Part shown: one piece after another, positions 56,415 to 64,000 of the stretch
How the letters are laid out: each line of letters begins with the position of its first letter
Numbering within the stretch: the stretch's first letter is position 1
Assembly (NCBI RefSeq): GCF_004001245.1
Contig: NZ_AP018724.1
Coordinates: forward strand, 434,001 to 498,000
From: Sulfurivermis fontis
GTDB lineage: Bacteria > Pseudomonadota > Gammaproteobacteria > Thiohalomonadales > Thiohalomonadaceae
Direction: 5' to 3'
Length of the DNA stretch: 64,000 nucleotides
Translations under genes and position numbers: made by a program
The notes under the pieces: generated by a model
What the model saw: the letters and a program-made list of their open reading frames with translations, nothing else
Database searches by the model: none
What the model was told of the DNA's origin: nothing

Positions 56415-58003
56415 TCAGTGGCGGAAATGACGCATGCCGGTGAACACCATTGCCATGCCGTGTTCGTCGGCGGCGGCGATCACCTCTTCGTCACGCAGCG
56501 AGCCGCCCGGCTGGATTACCGCGGCGATCCCGGCCTTGGCGGCCGAGTCGATGCCGTCGCGGAACGGGAAGAAGGCATCCGAGGCCATCACCGAGCCCTT
56601 GACCTCCAGTCCGGCATGCTCGGCCTTGATGGCGGCGATGCGCGCGGAGTTGACGCGGCTCATCTGACCGGCACCGACGCCGATGGTCATCCTGTCCTTG
56701 CCGTAGACGATGGCGTTGGATTTGACGTACTTGGCGATGCGCCAGGCGAACAGCAGATCCTCCATCTCCCGGGGGTGGGTTGGCGCTTGCTCACCACTTT
56801 GATCTCGCCGGTCAGCAGCAGGTCGGCCTCCTGCAGCAGCAGGCCGCCGGTGACGCGCTTGAAGTCCAGGCGCTGGGTGGCTTGTGACGGCCACTGGCCG
56901 CACTCCAGCAGGCGCACGTTCTTCTTGGCGGCGACGGCCGCGACTGCGGCGGCGGAGATTTTGGGCGCGATGATTACCTCGACGAACTGGCGCTCGACGA
57001 TCACCCTGGCGGTTTCGCCGTCCAGCTCGCCATTGAAGGCGATGATGCCGCCGAAGGCCGATTCCGGATCGGTCTTGTAGGCGCGTTCGTAGGCGTCGAG
57101 CAGGTTGCTGCCGATGGCCACGCCGCAGGGGTTGGCGTGCTTGACGATGACGCAGGCCGGACCTTCCGGGAACTGCTTGACGCACTCCAGCGCGGCGTCG
57201 GTGTCGGCGATGTTGTTGTAGGACAGCTCCTTGCCCTGCAGCTGGCGCGCGCTGGCGACGTTGCCGGCCTCGGGGTCGTGCTCGACGTAGAAGGCGGCCT
57301 TCTGGTGCGGGTTCTCGCCGTAGCGCATCTCCTGCACCTTCTTGTATTGCAGGTTGATGGTGCGCGGGAAGTCAGTCTTTGCGCCGCTGGTGAGGCGGCC
57401 GAAATAATTGGCGATGGCACCGTCATAGCGCGCGGTGTGCTCATAGACCTTGATGGCCAGGGAGAAGCGGGTGGCGTGGGTGGTGGCGCCGTTGTTGGCC
57501 TTCATCTCGTCCAGCACGGTGGCATAGTCGGCGGCATCGACCACCACGGTGACATCCTTGTGGTTCTTGGCCGCGGCGCGCAGCATGGTGGGGCCGCCGA
57601 TGTCGATGTTCTCGATGGCGTCTTCCAGCGTGCAGTCCGGCTTGGCCACCGTTTGCTCGAACGGATACAGGTTCACCACGATGAGGTCGATGGGCTGGAT
57701 GCCGTGCTGGGCCATCACCGCGTCGTCGGTGCCGCGGCGGCCGAGGATGCCGCCGTGGATCTTCGGGTGCAGGGTCTTGACGCGGCCGTCCATCATCTCG
57801 GGGAAGCCGGTGTGGTCGGAGACCTCGATCACCGGCACGCCATTCTGCGCCAGCAGCTTGCAGGTGCCGCCGGTGGAGAGCAGCTCCACGCCCATGGCGG
57901 CGAGGCTTTTGGCGAATTCCACGATGCCGGTCTTGTCGGAGACGCTGAGCAGCGCGCGCTGAATCTTGTTCATGTTGTTTTCCTTTAAGAAAAAAGCCTG
58001 CAA
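56415..58003 (-). CDS. purH: Bifunctional AICAR transformylase/IMP cyclohydrolase with a -1 frameshift
   Basis: Together the two frames encode a full-length PurH (about 529 aa). The N-terminal frame (58003 down) runs through IMP cyclohydrolase and into transformylase ([47 protein letters not shown]) to [10 protein letters not shown], then goes out of frame. The C-terminal frame resumes with [20 protein letters not shown], ...[24 protein letters not shown] and [11 protein letters not shown] stop. The break is at the five-C/three-G run at 56768-56775 (plus-strand CCCGGGGG): one extra base restores the frame. The gene is needed for purine synthesis, so a base-call error or a recent mutation is likelier than decay. 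Confidence 0.88.
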
Positions 58004-58155
58004 CGCAAAGATGCAAAGGACGCCAGGAACGCAAAGATATTCATTTGTTATCCAGGAACTGGCGCAGAGCTCTGCATTCGGCTGGGCCGGATTACCGCAT
58101 CAGGGAAGCAATTATTACTTTGCGTCCTTTGCGCTCTTGGCGTCTTTGCGTTTAA
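57994..58155. repeat. Paired-arm CGCAAAGACGC repeat, copy 4
   Basis: Left arm GCAACGCAAAGATGCAAAGGACGCCAGGAACGCAAAG in overlapping pieces (58000-58038) and right arm CTTTGCGTCCTTTGCGCTCTTGGCGTCTTTGCGTTTAA (58118-58155). The final TTTAA of the right arm is the TTAA target of MITE copy B. Confidence 0.75.
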
Positions 58156-58308
58156 GGAAGCTCTGAATAAGTTCAGAGCTTCCGCGGCACAGGGATGTGC
58201 CGCCATTTTTCAACGACGATAAGTCGTTGAAAAATGAAGCCAAGCGAAAATCACACTGTTCGCTTGGCGTGGTCTGAGAAGTCCAGGATGGACTTATTCA
58301 GACCTTCC
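58156..58308 (+). mobile_element. MITE copy B, 153 bp, TTAA target duplication
   Basis: Sequence nearly identical to copy A (one or two substitutions, e.g. CACTGTTCGC), flanked by TTAA at 58152-58155 and 58309-58312. Inserted in the tip of the CGCAAAGACGC repeat, between purH and fis. Confidence 0.9.
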
Positions 58309-58324
58309 TTAATTCTTTTGGGTT

Positions 58325-58579
58325 TCAGTTGTCCAGACCGTACTGCTTGAGCTTCTTGCGCAGGGTGCCGCGGTTGATGCCGAGGGCCTGGGCGGCGCGG
58401 GTCTGGTTACCCCGGGCGTAGTGCATCACGGTCTCCAGCAGCGGGCGTTCCACTTCGGACAGCAGCAGTTGGTAGAGGTCGTTGGGCTCGTGGCCGTTCA
58501 AATCCTGGAAATACTGTTGCAGTGCGTTGCGTACCATGCCGTTGAGCGGGATGGTGCGGGCTGCGCTAGTGGTGTTCAT
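58325..58579 (-). CDS. fis: DNA-binding protein Fis
   Basis: An 84-aa nucleoid-associated protein. Central dimerisation helices (LNGHEPNDLYQLLLSEVERPLL) and C-terminal helix-turn-helix (QTRAAQALGINRGTLRKKLKQYGLDN) match Fis. It controls rRNA, tRNA and recombination promoters. ATGA overlap with dusB, the conserved dusB-fis operon. The MITE lies just beyond its stop. Confidence 0.97.
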   Translation of the reverse strand: MNTTSAARTIPLNGMVRNALQQYFQDLNGHEPNDLYQLLLSEVERPLLETVMHYARGNQTRAAQALGINRGTLRKKLKQYGLDN

Positions 58580-59565
58580 GCCGCCAATTCCTCCCCGTTG
58601 ATGATGCGGTCGAAAAAGTCCCTGACCATTTGCAGTTGCTGCGCCGCACCCTCCACGCGGTTCACCTCCTGGCGGAAGGCGGCACCGTGGCGCTGCCCCT
58701 TGCTGTACCAGGAGATGTGCTTGCGAGCCATGCGCACGCCGGTGTACTCGCCATAAAAGGCGTACAGGTTGTTCAGGTGACCGAGCAGGATGTCGCGCAC
58801 CTCCTGCGCCGAGGGTTCGGGCAGCAGCTCGCCGGTGGTCAGGTAATGCTGGATGTCGCGGAAAATCCACGGCCGCCCCTGGGCGGCGCGGCCGATCATC
58901 AGGCCATCGGCGCCGGTGTAGTCGAGAACCTGTTTGGCCTTCTGCGGTGTGGTGATGTCGCCGTTGGCGATCACCGGGATGCGCACGCTGGCCTTGATGG
59001 CGGCGATGGTGTCGTATTCGGCTTCGCCGCTGTAGCCGTCGGCGCGGGTGCGGCCGTGCACGGCGAGGGACTGGATGCCGACATTCTCGGCGATACGGGC
59101 GATGGTGACGCCGTTCTTGTGCTCGCGATCCCAGCCGGTGCGGAACTTGAGGGTGACCGGCACCTCGGGCACGGCGCTTACCACGGCTTCGAGAATGCGC
59201 CGCACCAGATCTTCGTCGCGCAGCAGGGCGGAGCCGGCGGAGACGTTGCACACCTTCTTGGCCGGGCAGCCCATGTTGATGTCGATGATCTGCGCGCCGT
59301 TGTCCACGTTGTAGCGCGCGGCGTCGGCCATCAGTTTGGGGTCTGCGCCCATGATCTGCACGTTGCGCGGCTCCACCTCGCCGTCGTGATCGGCGCGGCG
59401 CTTGGTCTTTGCGCTGCCCCACAGCAGGGAGTTGGACGATACCATCTCGGACACCGCCATGCCGGCGCCGAGCTGTTTGCACAACTGGCGGAACGGCCGA
59501 TCGGTGACCCCCGCCATGGGCGCGAGCACCAGGTTGTTGGCCAGTTTGTAGGGTCCGATCTGCAT
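58576..59565 (-). CDS. dusB: tRNA-dihydrouridine synthase B
   Basis: A 329-aa FMN enzyme reducing uridine in the tRNA D-loop. NNLVLAPMAGVTDRPFRQL at the N-terminus, catalytic Cys in DINMGCPAKKVCN, VHGRTRADGYSG and IANGDITTP. Start MQIGPYKL at 59565; the longer open frame upstream reads through an intergenic repeat and MITE C and is not coding. Operon with fis. Confidence 0.97.
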   Translation of the reverse strand: MQIGPYKLANNLVLAPMAGVTDRPFRQLCKQLGAGMAVSEMVSSNSLLWGSAKTKRRADHDGEVEPRNVQIMGADPKLMADAARYNVDNGAQIIDINMGCPAKKVCNVSAGSALLRDEDLVRRILEAVVSAVPEVPVTLKFRTGWDREHKNGVTIARIAENVGIQSLAVHGRTRADGYSGEAEYDTIAAIKASVRIPVIANGDITTPQKAKQVLDYTGADGLMIGRAAQGRPWIFRDIQHYLTTGELLPEPSAQEVRDILLGHLNNLYAFYGEYTGVRMARKHISWYSKGQRHGAAFRQEVNRVEGAAQQLQMVRDFFDRIINGEELAA

Positions 59566-59619
59566 GGGCGGCGCGGGGCTGAAAACGCGGGAACCGCGAA
59601 TCATACCCCAGGAACGGCA

Positions 59620-59722
59620 AAGAAGGTACAAGGGACGAGGTACGCGGGGCGAAGGGGCTGCGTGCCGCGCACGCAAGTAGTTGATATGTCGCGCAGCGAG
59701 ATCCTCCTCGAACCTTTTACCT
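59620..59722. repeat. Heptad-type paired-arm repeat upstream of dusB
   Basis: Left arm GGTACAAGGGACGAGGTACGCGG and right arm CTCCTCGAACCTTTTACCTCG around a GCTGCGTGCCGCGCACGC core. Same family as at 28849. Non-coding. Confidence 0.65.
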
Positions 59723-59760
59723 CGTGTCGCGCATCGGAAGGCGCGTGTCGGCGCGCCTAG

Positions 59761-59913
59761 GGAAGGTCTGAATAAGTCCATCCTGGACTTCTCAGACCAC
59801 GCCAAGCGAACAGTGTGATTTTCGCTTGGCTTCATTTTTCAACGACTTATCGTCGTTGAAAAATGGCGGCACATCCCTGTGCCGCGGAAGCTCTGAACTT
59901 ATTCAGAGCTTCC
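59761..59913 (-). mobile_element. MITE copy C, 153 bp, CTAG target duplication
   Basis: Inverted relative to copies A and B. Flanked by CTAG at 59757-59760 and 59914-59917, a YTAR duplication like TTAA at the other copies. Its right-hand CTAG supplies the TAG stop of the zinc-ribbon/DUF3426 gene. Confidence 0.92.
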
Positions 59914-61095
59914 CTAGTGGAAGGTGAATTCGAAGCCGACGGCCTCGCTGCCCGGATCGACCACCTCCAGCGTCAGCTGGGCAGTGGCCTGCGGTTCCAG
60001 CATTGCAGGTACCGATCCGACGAGATACTCCTTGGGCAGAAAGCGGCGCCACGCCACCACCTTGCCGCCGAGGTCGCGCATCACCACCTCCACGGCCGGG
60101 TAGGGTTGGGCGAAGGCGGCGCGGTTCTGCAGGGTGGCGTGGATGGTCAGTGCGCCCTGGTACTGTTCGTGGGAGCGGATATCGCGCTCCAGTAGGGTCA
60201 GCGCGGCAAGGTCACGCCGCGGCGGCAGCCGGCAGCCGGTGTAGGCGCACAACTGCTCCAGAAGCGGCCGCAGTTCGGCCTGCTGCACGAAGGTAAGGCG
60301 ATTGAGGTAGACGAATTGCACGGCCAGGACGGCAATGAGTAGCAGGCTGCCCAGGGTCCAGCCCAGCGTGGCCAGCGGGCGGCGGCGCGGTGCCTCCTCT
60401 TCTTCCGCCAGCAGTGCCGACAGGGGGGACAGAGCGGCCGGAGCGACGCTGCGGGCCGTGGTGAGCGCTTCTTCGGGCTGGTCAAATTCGGCCACCGCGA
60501 CGGATGCCGTGTCGATGTCGGTGCTGGCAGGCCCGGAATCCTCCACCGGCGGCTCGTCCCAGGGCAGGGGGTAGGTCTGCGGGGCGTCGTCGCCGTCGCC
60601 GCTGTGCGGCCCGAATTTCAGCAGGGCCTCGATATCCTCCTCGTCATAGGTGGCGGCGGTGGTTGCGGGTTCCGGCGTTGCTATTGCTTCGACCGGCGTG
60701 TCTGCATCCTCCGCGGCGGCGGTTGTCTCCGTCGCTTCTTCCGTGTCGCTGCCGAACAGTTCGTCCAGGTCGATGGCGAGGGTCTCCTGTGCCTCCTCAG
60801 CGGCGCTTTCCTCCGTTATTTGCGAGGCGATGTCCTCTGCCGCCGGCGCAGATTCAGCCGCGCAGGGTTCTTCCGCAACAATCGGCTCCTGCTCCGGCTC
60901 GCGCAGCAACTGCTCGTAGTCGGGCTCGTCGTGCGGCGGTTCGGCGGCGGGATGGCCGGGCAGGGTGTCGGTGAGGAAGTCCGGCGCGTGGAACACGCCG
61001 CGGCATTCGCCGCAGCGCACCTTGCCGCCCGCCGCCTGCAATTGCTCAGGGGTGATGCGGAAGTAGGTGTGGCAGGTCGGACACTGGGTATACAT
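59914..61095 (-). CDS. Zinc-ribbon and DUF3426 membrane protein
   Basis: A 393-aa protein: N-terminal MJ0042-type zinc ribbon (CPTCHTYF...VRCGECRGVF), a long acidic low-complexity stretch (about 50-210), one TM helix (about 245-267, WTLGSLLLIAVLAVQFVYL) and a C-terminal DUF3426 domain (LRPLLEQLCAYTGCRLPPRRD ... LEVVDPGSEAVGFEFTFH). The family lies between prmA and dusB in many Gammaproteobacteria, as here; function unknown. MITE C inserted exactly at its stop codon. Confidence 0.92.
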   Translation of the reverse strand: MYTQCPTCHTYFRITPEQLQAAGGKVRCGECRGVFHAPDFLTDTLPGHPAAEPPHDEPDYEQLLREPEQEPIVAEEPCAAESAPAAEDIASQITEESAAEEAQETLAIDLDELFGSDTEEATETTAAAEDADTPVEAIATPEPATTAATYDEEDIEALLKFGPHSGDGDDAPQTYPLPWDEPPVEDSGPASTDIDTASVAVAEFDQPEEALTTARSVAPAALSPLSALLAEEEEAPRRRPLATLGWTLGSLLLIAVLAVQFVYLNRLTFVQQAELRPLLEQLCAYTGCRLPPRRDLAALTLLERDIRSHEQYQGALTIHATLQNRAAFAQPYPAVEVVMRDLGGKVVAWRRFLPKEYLVGSVPAMLEPQATAQLTLEVVDPGSEAVGFEFTFH

Positions 61096-61110
61096 GCGGG
61101 CGAAAGTAAT

Positions 61111-61986
61111 CTATTTCCGGCAGCCTTCCAAGCGCACCCAGCCGTCGTGCTCGACCGGCGGCTGCATGTCGAACCACGGCCGGTAGGCGGCCAGTACCTC
61201 CTCGGCCTGCTCGGGCAGGATGCCGGACAGCACGATGGCCGCGCCGGGGCGCACCAGGCCGGCGAAGCGGGACGCCAGTTCCATCAGCGGTCCGGCGAGG
61301 ATGTTGGCGATGAGCACATCGCTCTGGCAGGAAGGCAGGCCTGCGGGCAAGGCGGTGTGGATGCGCGCGGCGACGGCGTTGCGTTCGGCATTGTCGCGGG
61401 TGGCGATGAGGGCCTGCGGATCGTTGTCGATGGCCCATACCTCGTCGGCGCCGAGCAGGGCGGCGGCGATGGCGAGAATGCCGGAGCCGCAGCCGTAGTC
61501 AATGACCTGTTGCGCGGCGGTGGGGTGGGTGTCCAGCCATTCCAGGCACAGGCGGGTGGTGGGATGGGTACCGGTGCCGAAGGCGAGACCCGGGTCGAGC
61601 AGGATGTTGACGCATGCCGGGTCCGGTGCCTCGGTCCAGCTCGGCACGATCCACAGCCGCGTGCCGAAACGCATCGGCTTGTAGGTGTCCATCCACTCGC
61701 GGGTCCAGTCGCGGTCTTCCAGCTGCTCCAGGCGCCAGGGCGGCAGCTCACCGGGCCAGGCCGCGCCCACATCGGCAAGGGTGGTGGTGATGTCGTGTCC
61801 CGCCTCGAACAGCGCCACCACGCGGGTGGCCTGCCACAGCGGCGTGGCGCCCGGCGGCGGCTCGTACAGCGGCTGGTCGGCGTCGTCCTCCATGGTGACG
61901 GCGACGGCACCCGCCTCGCTCAACCGTTCGGCCAGAGCGGGGGCGTGTGTTTCGTCGGTTTCGAAGATCAGTTGCAGCCAGGGCAT
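61111..61986 (-). CDS. prmA: Ribosomal protein L11 methyltransferase
   Basis: A 291-aa SAM-dependent methyltransferase. N-terminal substrate domain MPWLQLIFETDETHAPALAE, SAM site GLAFGTGTHPTTRLCLEWL and VIDYGCGSGILAIAAALLG, NILAGPL catalytic loop. Trimethylates L11. Start at 61986, MPWLQ; the extension to 62043 is improbable. Part of the accC-prmA-dusB-fis block. Confidence 0.97.
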   Translation of the reverse strand: MPWLQLIFETDETHAPALAERLSEAGAVAVTMEDDADQPLYEPPPGATPLWQATRVVALFEAGHDITTTLADVGAAWPGELPPWRLEQLEDRDWTREWMDTYKPMRFGTRLWIVPSWTEAPDPACVNILLDPGLAFGTGTHPTTRLCLEWLDTHPTAAQQVIDYGCGSGILAIAAALLGADEVWAIDNDPQALIATRDNAERNAVAARIHTALPAGLPSCQSDVLIANILAGPLMELASRFAGLVRPGAAIVLSGILPEQAEEVLAAYRPWFDMQPPVEHDGWVRLEGCRK

Positions 61987-62105
61987 GGGTCGGAGTGCGG
62001 CGTCGGCAAAGGCCGCATGATACCCCATCCGTAGGTGCAGCACGCGAAAAGCCGTGAGGTCGCAACCTGCCTCGACCCGCTCCGGCCTACAGGGTGGGCG
62101 CTAGC

Positions 62106-62606
62106 TCAGCCGAACAGCGATTGCCACAGCCGGCCGGCGATGGACTTCTTTTCTGTGGTGGCGACGGCGCCGCGGGAGAGGAAGAAGGGGCCGTAGTGCT
62201 GGTCGTCTTCCATGATGTGTTTGGTGAGCCAGATGCGCAGGAAGTGCAGCAGTTCGAAGGTGACCGAGGCCTTGCCGCTGGCCAGCTTGTCCTGCAGCGC
62301 GTGGATTTCGTCGATGAGGTGGTCGTGCTGCTGCTTGTGGTCGTCGTAGGCGGGGTAGCCGAGGATGCGCATCAGGCTCTCTTCCACGGCAAAGTGGATC
62401 TTGGTGTAGTCCACCAGTTCACCGAGGATCGCTTCGGCGGCGGCCTTGCCCTGGCGCTGGTGGATGGCGCGGTGCAGCTTGTTGAGCAGTTCCACCAGGA
62501 ACTGGTGCTGGTCGTCGATTTCCTGGATGCCGACGCTGAGTTCGTCGCTCCAATCGATGAGGTTGCCGCTCGAGGCGGGCCGCGGGGTCTCTGCGATCTG
62601 GTTCAT
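62106..62606 (-). CDS. Bacteriohemerythrin (second copy)
   Basis: A 166-aa di-iron O2-binding protein. Ligands: DDQHQFLVELLN, KIHFAVEESLM, DHKQQHDHLIDE and LTKHIMEDDQHY. N-terminal extension of about 15 residues and C-terminal tail KKSIAGRLWQSLFG, amphipathic like that of the protein at 55741. It separates accC from prmA, which are usually neighbours. Confidence 0.95.
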   Translation of the reverse strand: MNQIAETPRPASSGNLIDWSDELSVGIQEIDDQHQFLVELLNKLHRAIHQRQGKAAAEAILGELVDYTKIHFAVEESLMRILGYPAYDDHKQQHDHLIDEIHALQDKLASGKASVTFELLHFLRIWLTKHIMEDDQHYGPFFLSRGAVATTEKKSIAGRLWQSLFG

Positions 62607-62708
62607 GGCGATGGGACTCTACGCGGTTCGATGGGAAATGCACTCATTGTCACAAATTAACGCAAGTGTAATATTGATTTTTGTCAAAGGCTGTACGATT
62701 TTTCCGCA

Positions 62709-62738
62709 AAAAAAAGCCGTTACCTGCTGGTAACGGCC
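62709..62738 (-). terminator. Intrinsic terminator of accC
   Basis: Minus strand: GCCGTTACC, AGCA loop, GGTAACGGC followed by eight U. It is 36 bp beyond the accC stop. Confidence 0.88.
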
Positions 62739-62772
62739 TTTTTGCCGCTGATGGCCGCTGGTCTGTACGGAA

Positions 62773-64000
62773 TCAGAGTTTCAGCTTCTTTTCCAGGTAA
62801 TGGATGTTGGTGCCGCCGGCCTGGAAGGCCGTGTCACGCAACAACTCCTGGTGCAGCGGGATGTTGGTTTTGATGCCGTCGATGAACATCTCGCTCAGGG
62901 CCGTGCGCATGCGCGCCAAGGCCGCGTCGCGGTTTTCGCCCCAGGCGATGAGCTTGCCGATCATCGAGTCGTAGTAGGGCGGCACCTTGTAGCCATTGTA
63001 GATGTGGCTGTCGACGCGGATGCCGGGACCGCCGGCGAAGTGCACCTGGTTGATGGTGCCGGGGCAGGGCATGAAGGTGGCCGGATCCTCGGCGTTGATG
63101 CGGCATTCGATGGCATGGCCGCGCAGGGTGATGTCGCTCTGCTTGTAGGACAGCGGCAGCCCGGCGGCGATGCGGATCTGTTCCTTGACGATGTCCACGC
63201 CGGTGATCATCTCGGTGACCGGGTGTTCCACCTGCACGCGGGTGTTCATTTCGATGAAGTAGAACTCGCCGTTTTCGTACAGGAACTCGAAGGTACCGGC
63301 GCCGCGGTAGCCGATCTCCTGGCAGGCGCGTGCGCAACGCTCGCCAATCTTCTTGCGTTGCTCCTCGGTGATGCCGGGGGCCGGGGCCTCTTCGATCACC
63401 TTCTGGTGGCGGCGCTGCATGGAGCAGTCGCGTTCGCCCAGATAGATGGCGTTGCCGTGGGTGTCGGCCAATACCTGGATCTCCACATGGCGCGGATTCT
63501 CCAAGTACTTCTCCATGTACACCATGTCGTTGTTGAAGGCGGAACCGGCCTCGGCGCGGGTCAGCGAGATGGCGTTGAGCAGCGCGGCCTCGGAATGCAC
63601 CACGCGCATGCCGCGACCGCCGCCGCCGCCGGCGGCCTTGATGATTACCGGATAGCCCACCTCGCGGCCGATGCGGATGCATTCGTCCGGGTCGTCGGGC
63701 AGGGCGCCGCCGGAACCGGGCACGGTGGGCACGCCGGCCTTGATCATCGCGTTCTTGGCCGAAACCTTGTCGCCCATCAGGCGGATGGTGTCGGCGCGGG
63801 GACCGATGAAGACGAAGCCGCTCTGCTCCACGCGCTCGGAGAAATCGGCGTTCTCCGACAGGAAACCGTAGCCCGGATGGATGGCCTGGGCGTCCGTGAC
63901 TTCCGCCGCGCTGATCAGCGCCGGGATGTTGAGGTAGCTTTCCTTCGACGGTGGTGGGCCGATGCACACCGACTCGTCGGCCAGACGCACATGCTTGAGG
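62773..64000 (-). CDS. accC: Acetyl-CoA carboxylase biotin carboxylase subunit, 5' end beyond the window
   Basis: About 409 C-terminal residues of biotin carboxylase, an ATP-grasp enzyme that carboxylates biotin on AccB for fatty acid synthesis. [80 protein letters not shown]. The frame stays open to the window edge (LKHVRLADE), so accB and the start are outside. Complete at the C-terminus. Confidence 0.97.
   Translation of the reverse strand, partial: LKHVRLADESVCIGPPPSKESYLNIPALISAAEVTDAQAIHPGYGFLSENADFSERVEQSGFVFIGPRADTIRLMGDKVSAKNAMIKAGVPTVPGSGGALPDDPDECIRIGREVGYPVIIKAAGGGGGRGMRVVHSEAALLNAISLTRAEAGSAFNNDMVYMEKYLENPRHVEIQVLADTHGNAIYLGERDCSMQRRHQKVIEEAPAPGITEEQRKKIGERCARACQEIGYRGAGTFEFLYENGEFYFIEMNTRVQVEHPVTEMITGVDIVKEQIRIAAGLPLSYKQSDITLRGHAIECRINAEDPATFMPCPGTINQVHFAGGPGIRVDSHIYNGYKVPPYYDSMIGKLIAWGENRDAALARMRTALSEMFIDGIKTNIPLHQELLRDTAFQAGGTNIHYLEKKLKL

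Noticed and set aside
59566-59835. N-terminal extension of DusB through an intergenic repeat and MITE C
   Set aside because: The extension is translated from repeat DNA; the family N-terminus starts at 59565.

Overview
The window is GC-rich, gene-dense chromosomal DNA of a gammaproteobacterium. The strongest lineage marker is a block with nearly the Escherichia coli gene order: rpiA, the 5-formyl-THF cyclo-ligase gene, 6S RNA, zapA, ygfB, pepP, ubiH, ubiI, then a glycine riboswitch and the gcv genes. A second conserved block reads accC, prmA, dusB-fis, purH, purD. Phosphoribulokinase, a pyrophosphate-dependent phosphofructokinase and a membrane H+-pyrophosphatase point to a chemolithoautotroph using the Calvin cycle, probably a sulfur oxidiser or relative. 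That last step is inference; no sulfur or RuBisCO genes lie in the window.

Layout. 1-3.9 kb: split B12-dependent ribonucleotide reductase (nrdJa/nrdJb), with nrdJa interrupted by a LAGLIDADG intein directly before the catalytic cysteine. 3.9-8.5 kb: accessory zone with a DUF4258/MqsA-type toxin-antitoxin pair, a cluster of tiny membrane proteins (two are tandem duplicates), a lipoprotein, a KTSC-domain gene broken by a MITE, and a secreted esterase. 8.5-23.6 kb: CNNM/CorC-type membrane protein, two cysteine-cluster proteins, a PhnD-like lipoprotein paired with a PAS-GGDEF-EAL protein, rlhA, a repeat-rich kilobase, an NlpC/P60 lipoprotein, and a giant FAD/Fe-S oxidoreductase with a GlcG/HbpS-like protein.

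23.7-29.6 kb: adenylate kinase fused to a lysine/alanine-rich histone-H1-like tail, then a pyrophosphate module (PPi-PFK, H+-PPase, soluble PPase). 29.6-35.3 kb: motA-motB-pilZ operon, rpiA, ilvA, an EVE-domain protein. 35.3-48.2 kb: the conserved 6S/zapA/ubiH block, then a tandem glycine riboswitch with terminator ahead of lipA-gcvT-gcvH-gcvPA-tpx-gcvPB-dgkA. 48.6-64 kb: PfkB kinase, prk, purD, a sulfatase/LTA-synthase-like protein, a purple-acid-phosphatase-like enzyme, two bacteriohemerythrins, purH (one apparent frameshift), fis, dusB, a zinc-ribbon/DUF3426 protein, prmA and partial accC.

Three dispersed repeat families run through the intergenic spaces: (i) a non-coding MITE of 153 or 205 bp with IS5-like ends and 4-bp YTAR target duplications (five full copies, one truncated); (ii) paired-arm repeats built on CGCAAAGACGCAAAGGA; (iii) heptameric TTACAAG/CTTGTAA-type repeats. 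Some MITEs are nested in the other two families, and family (iii) arms have become the C-terminal codons of at least two proteins.
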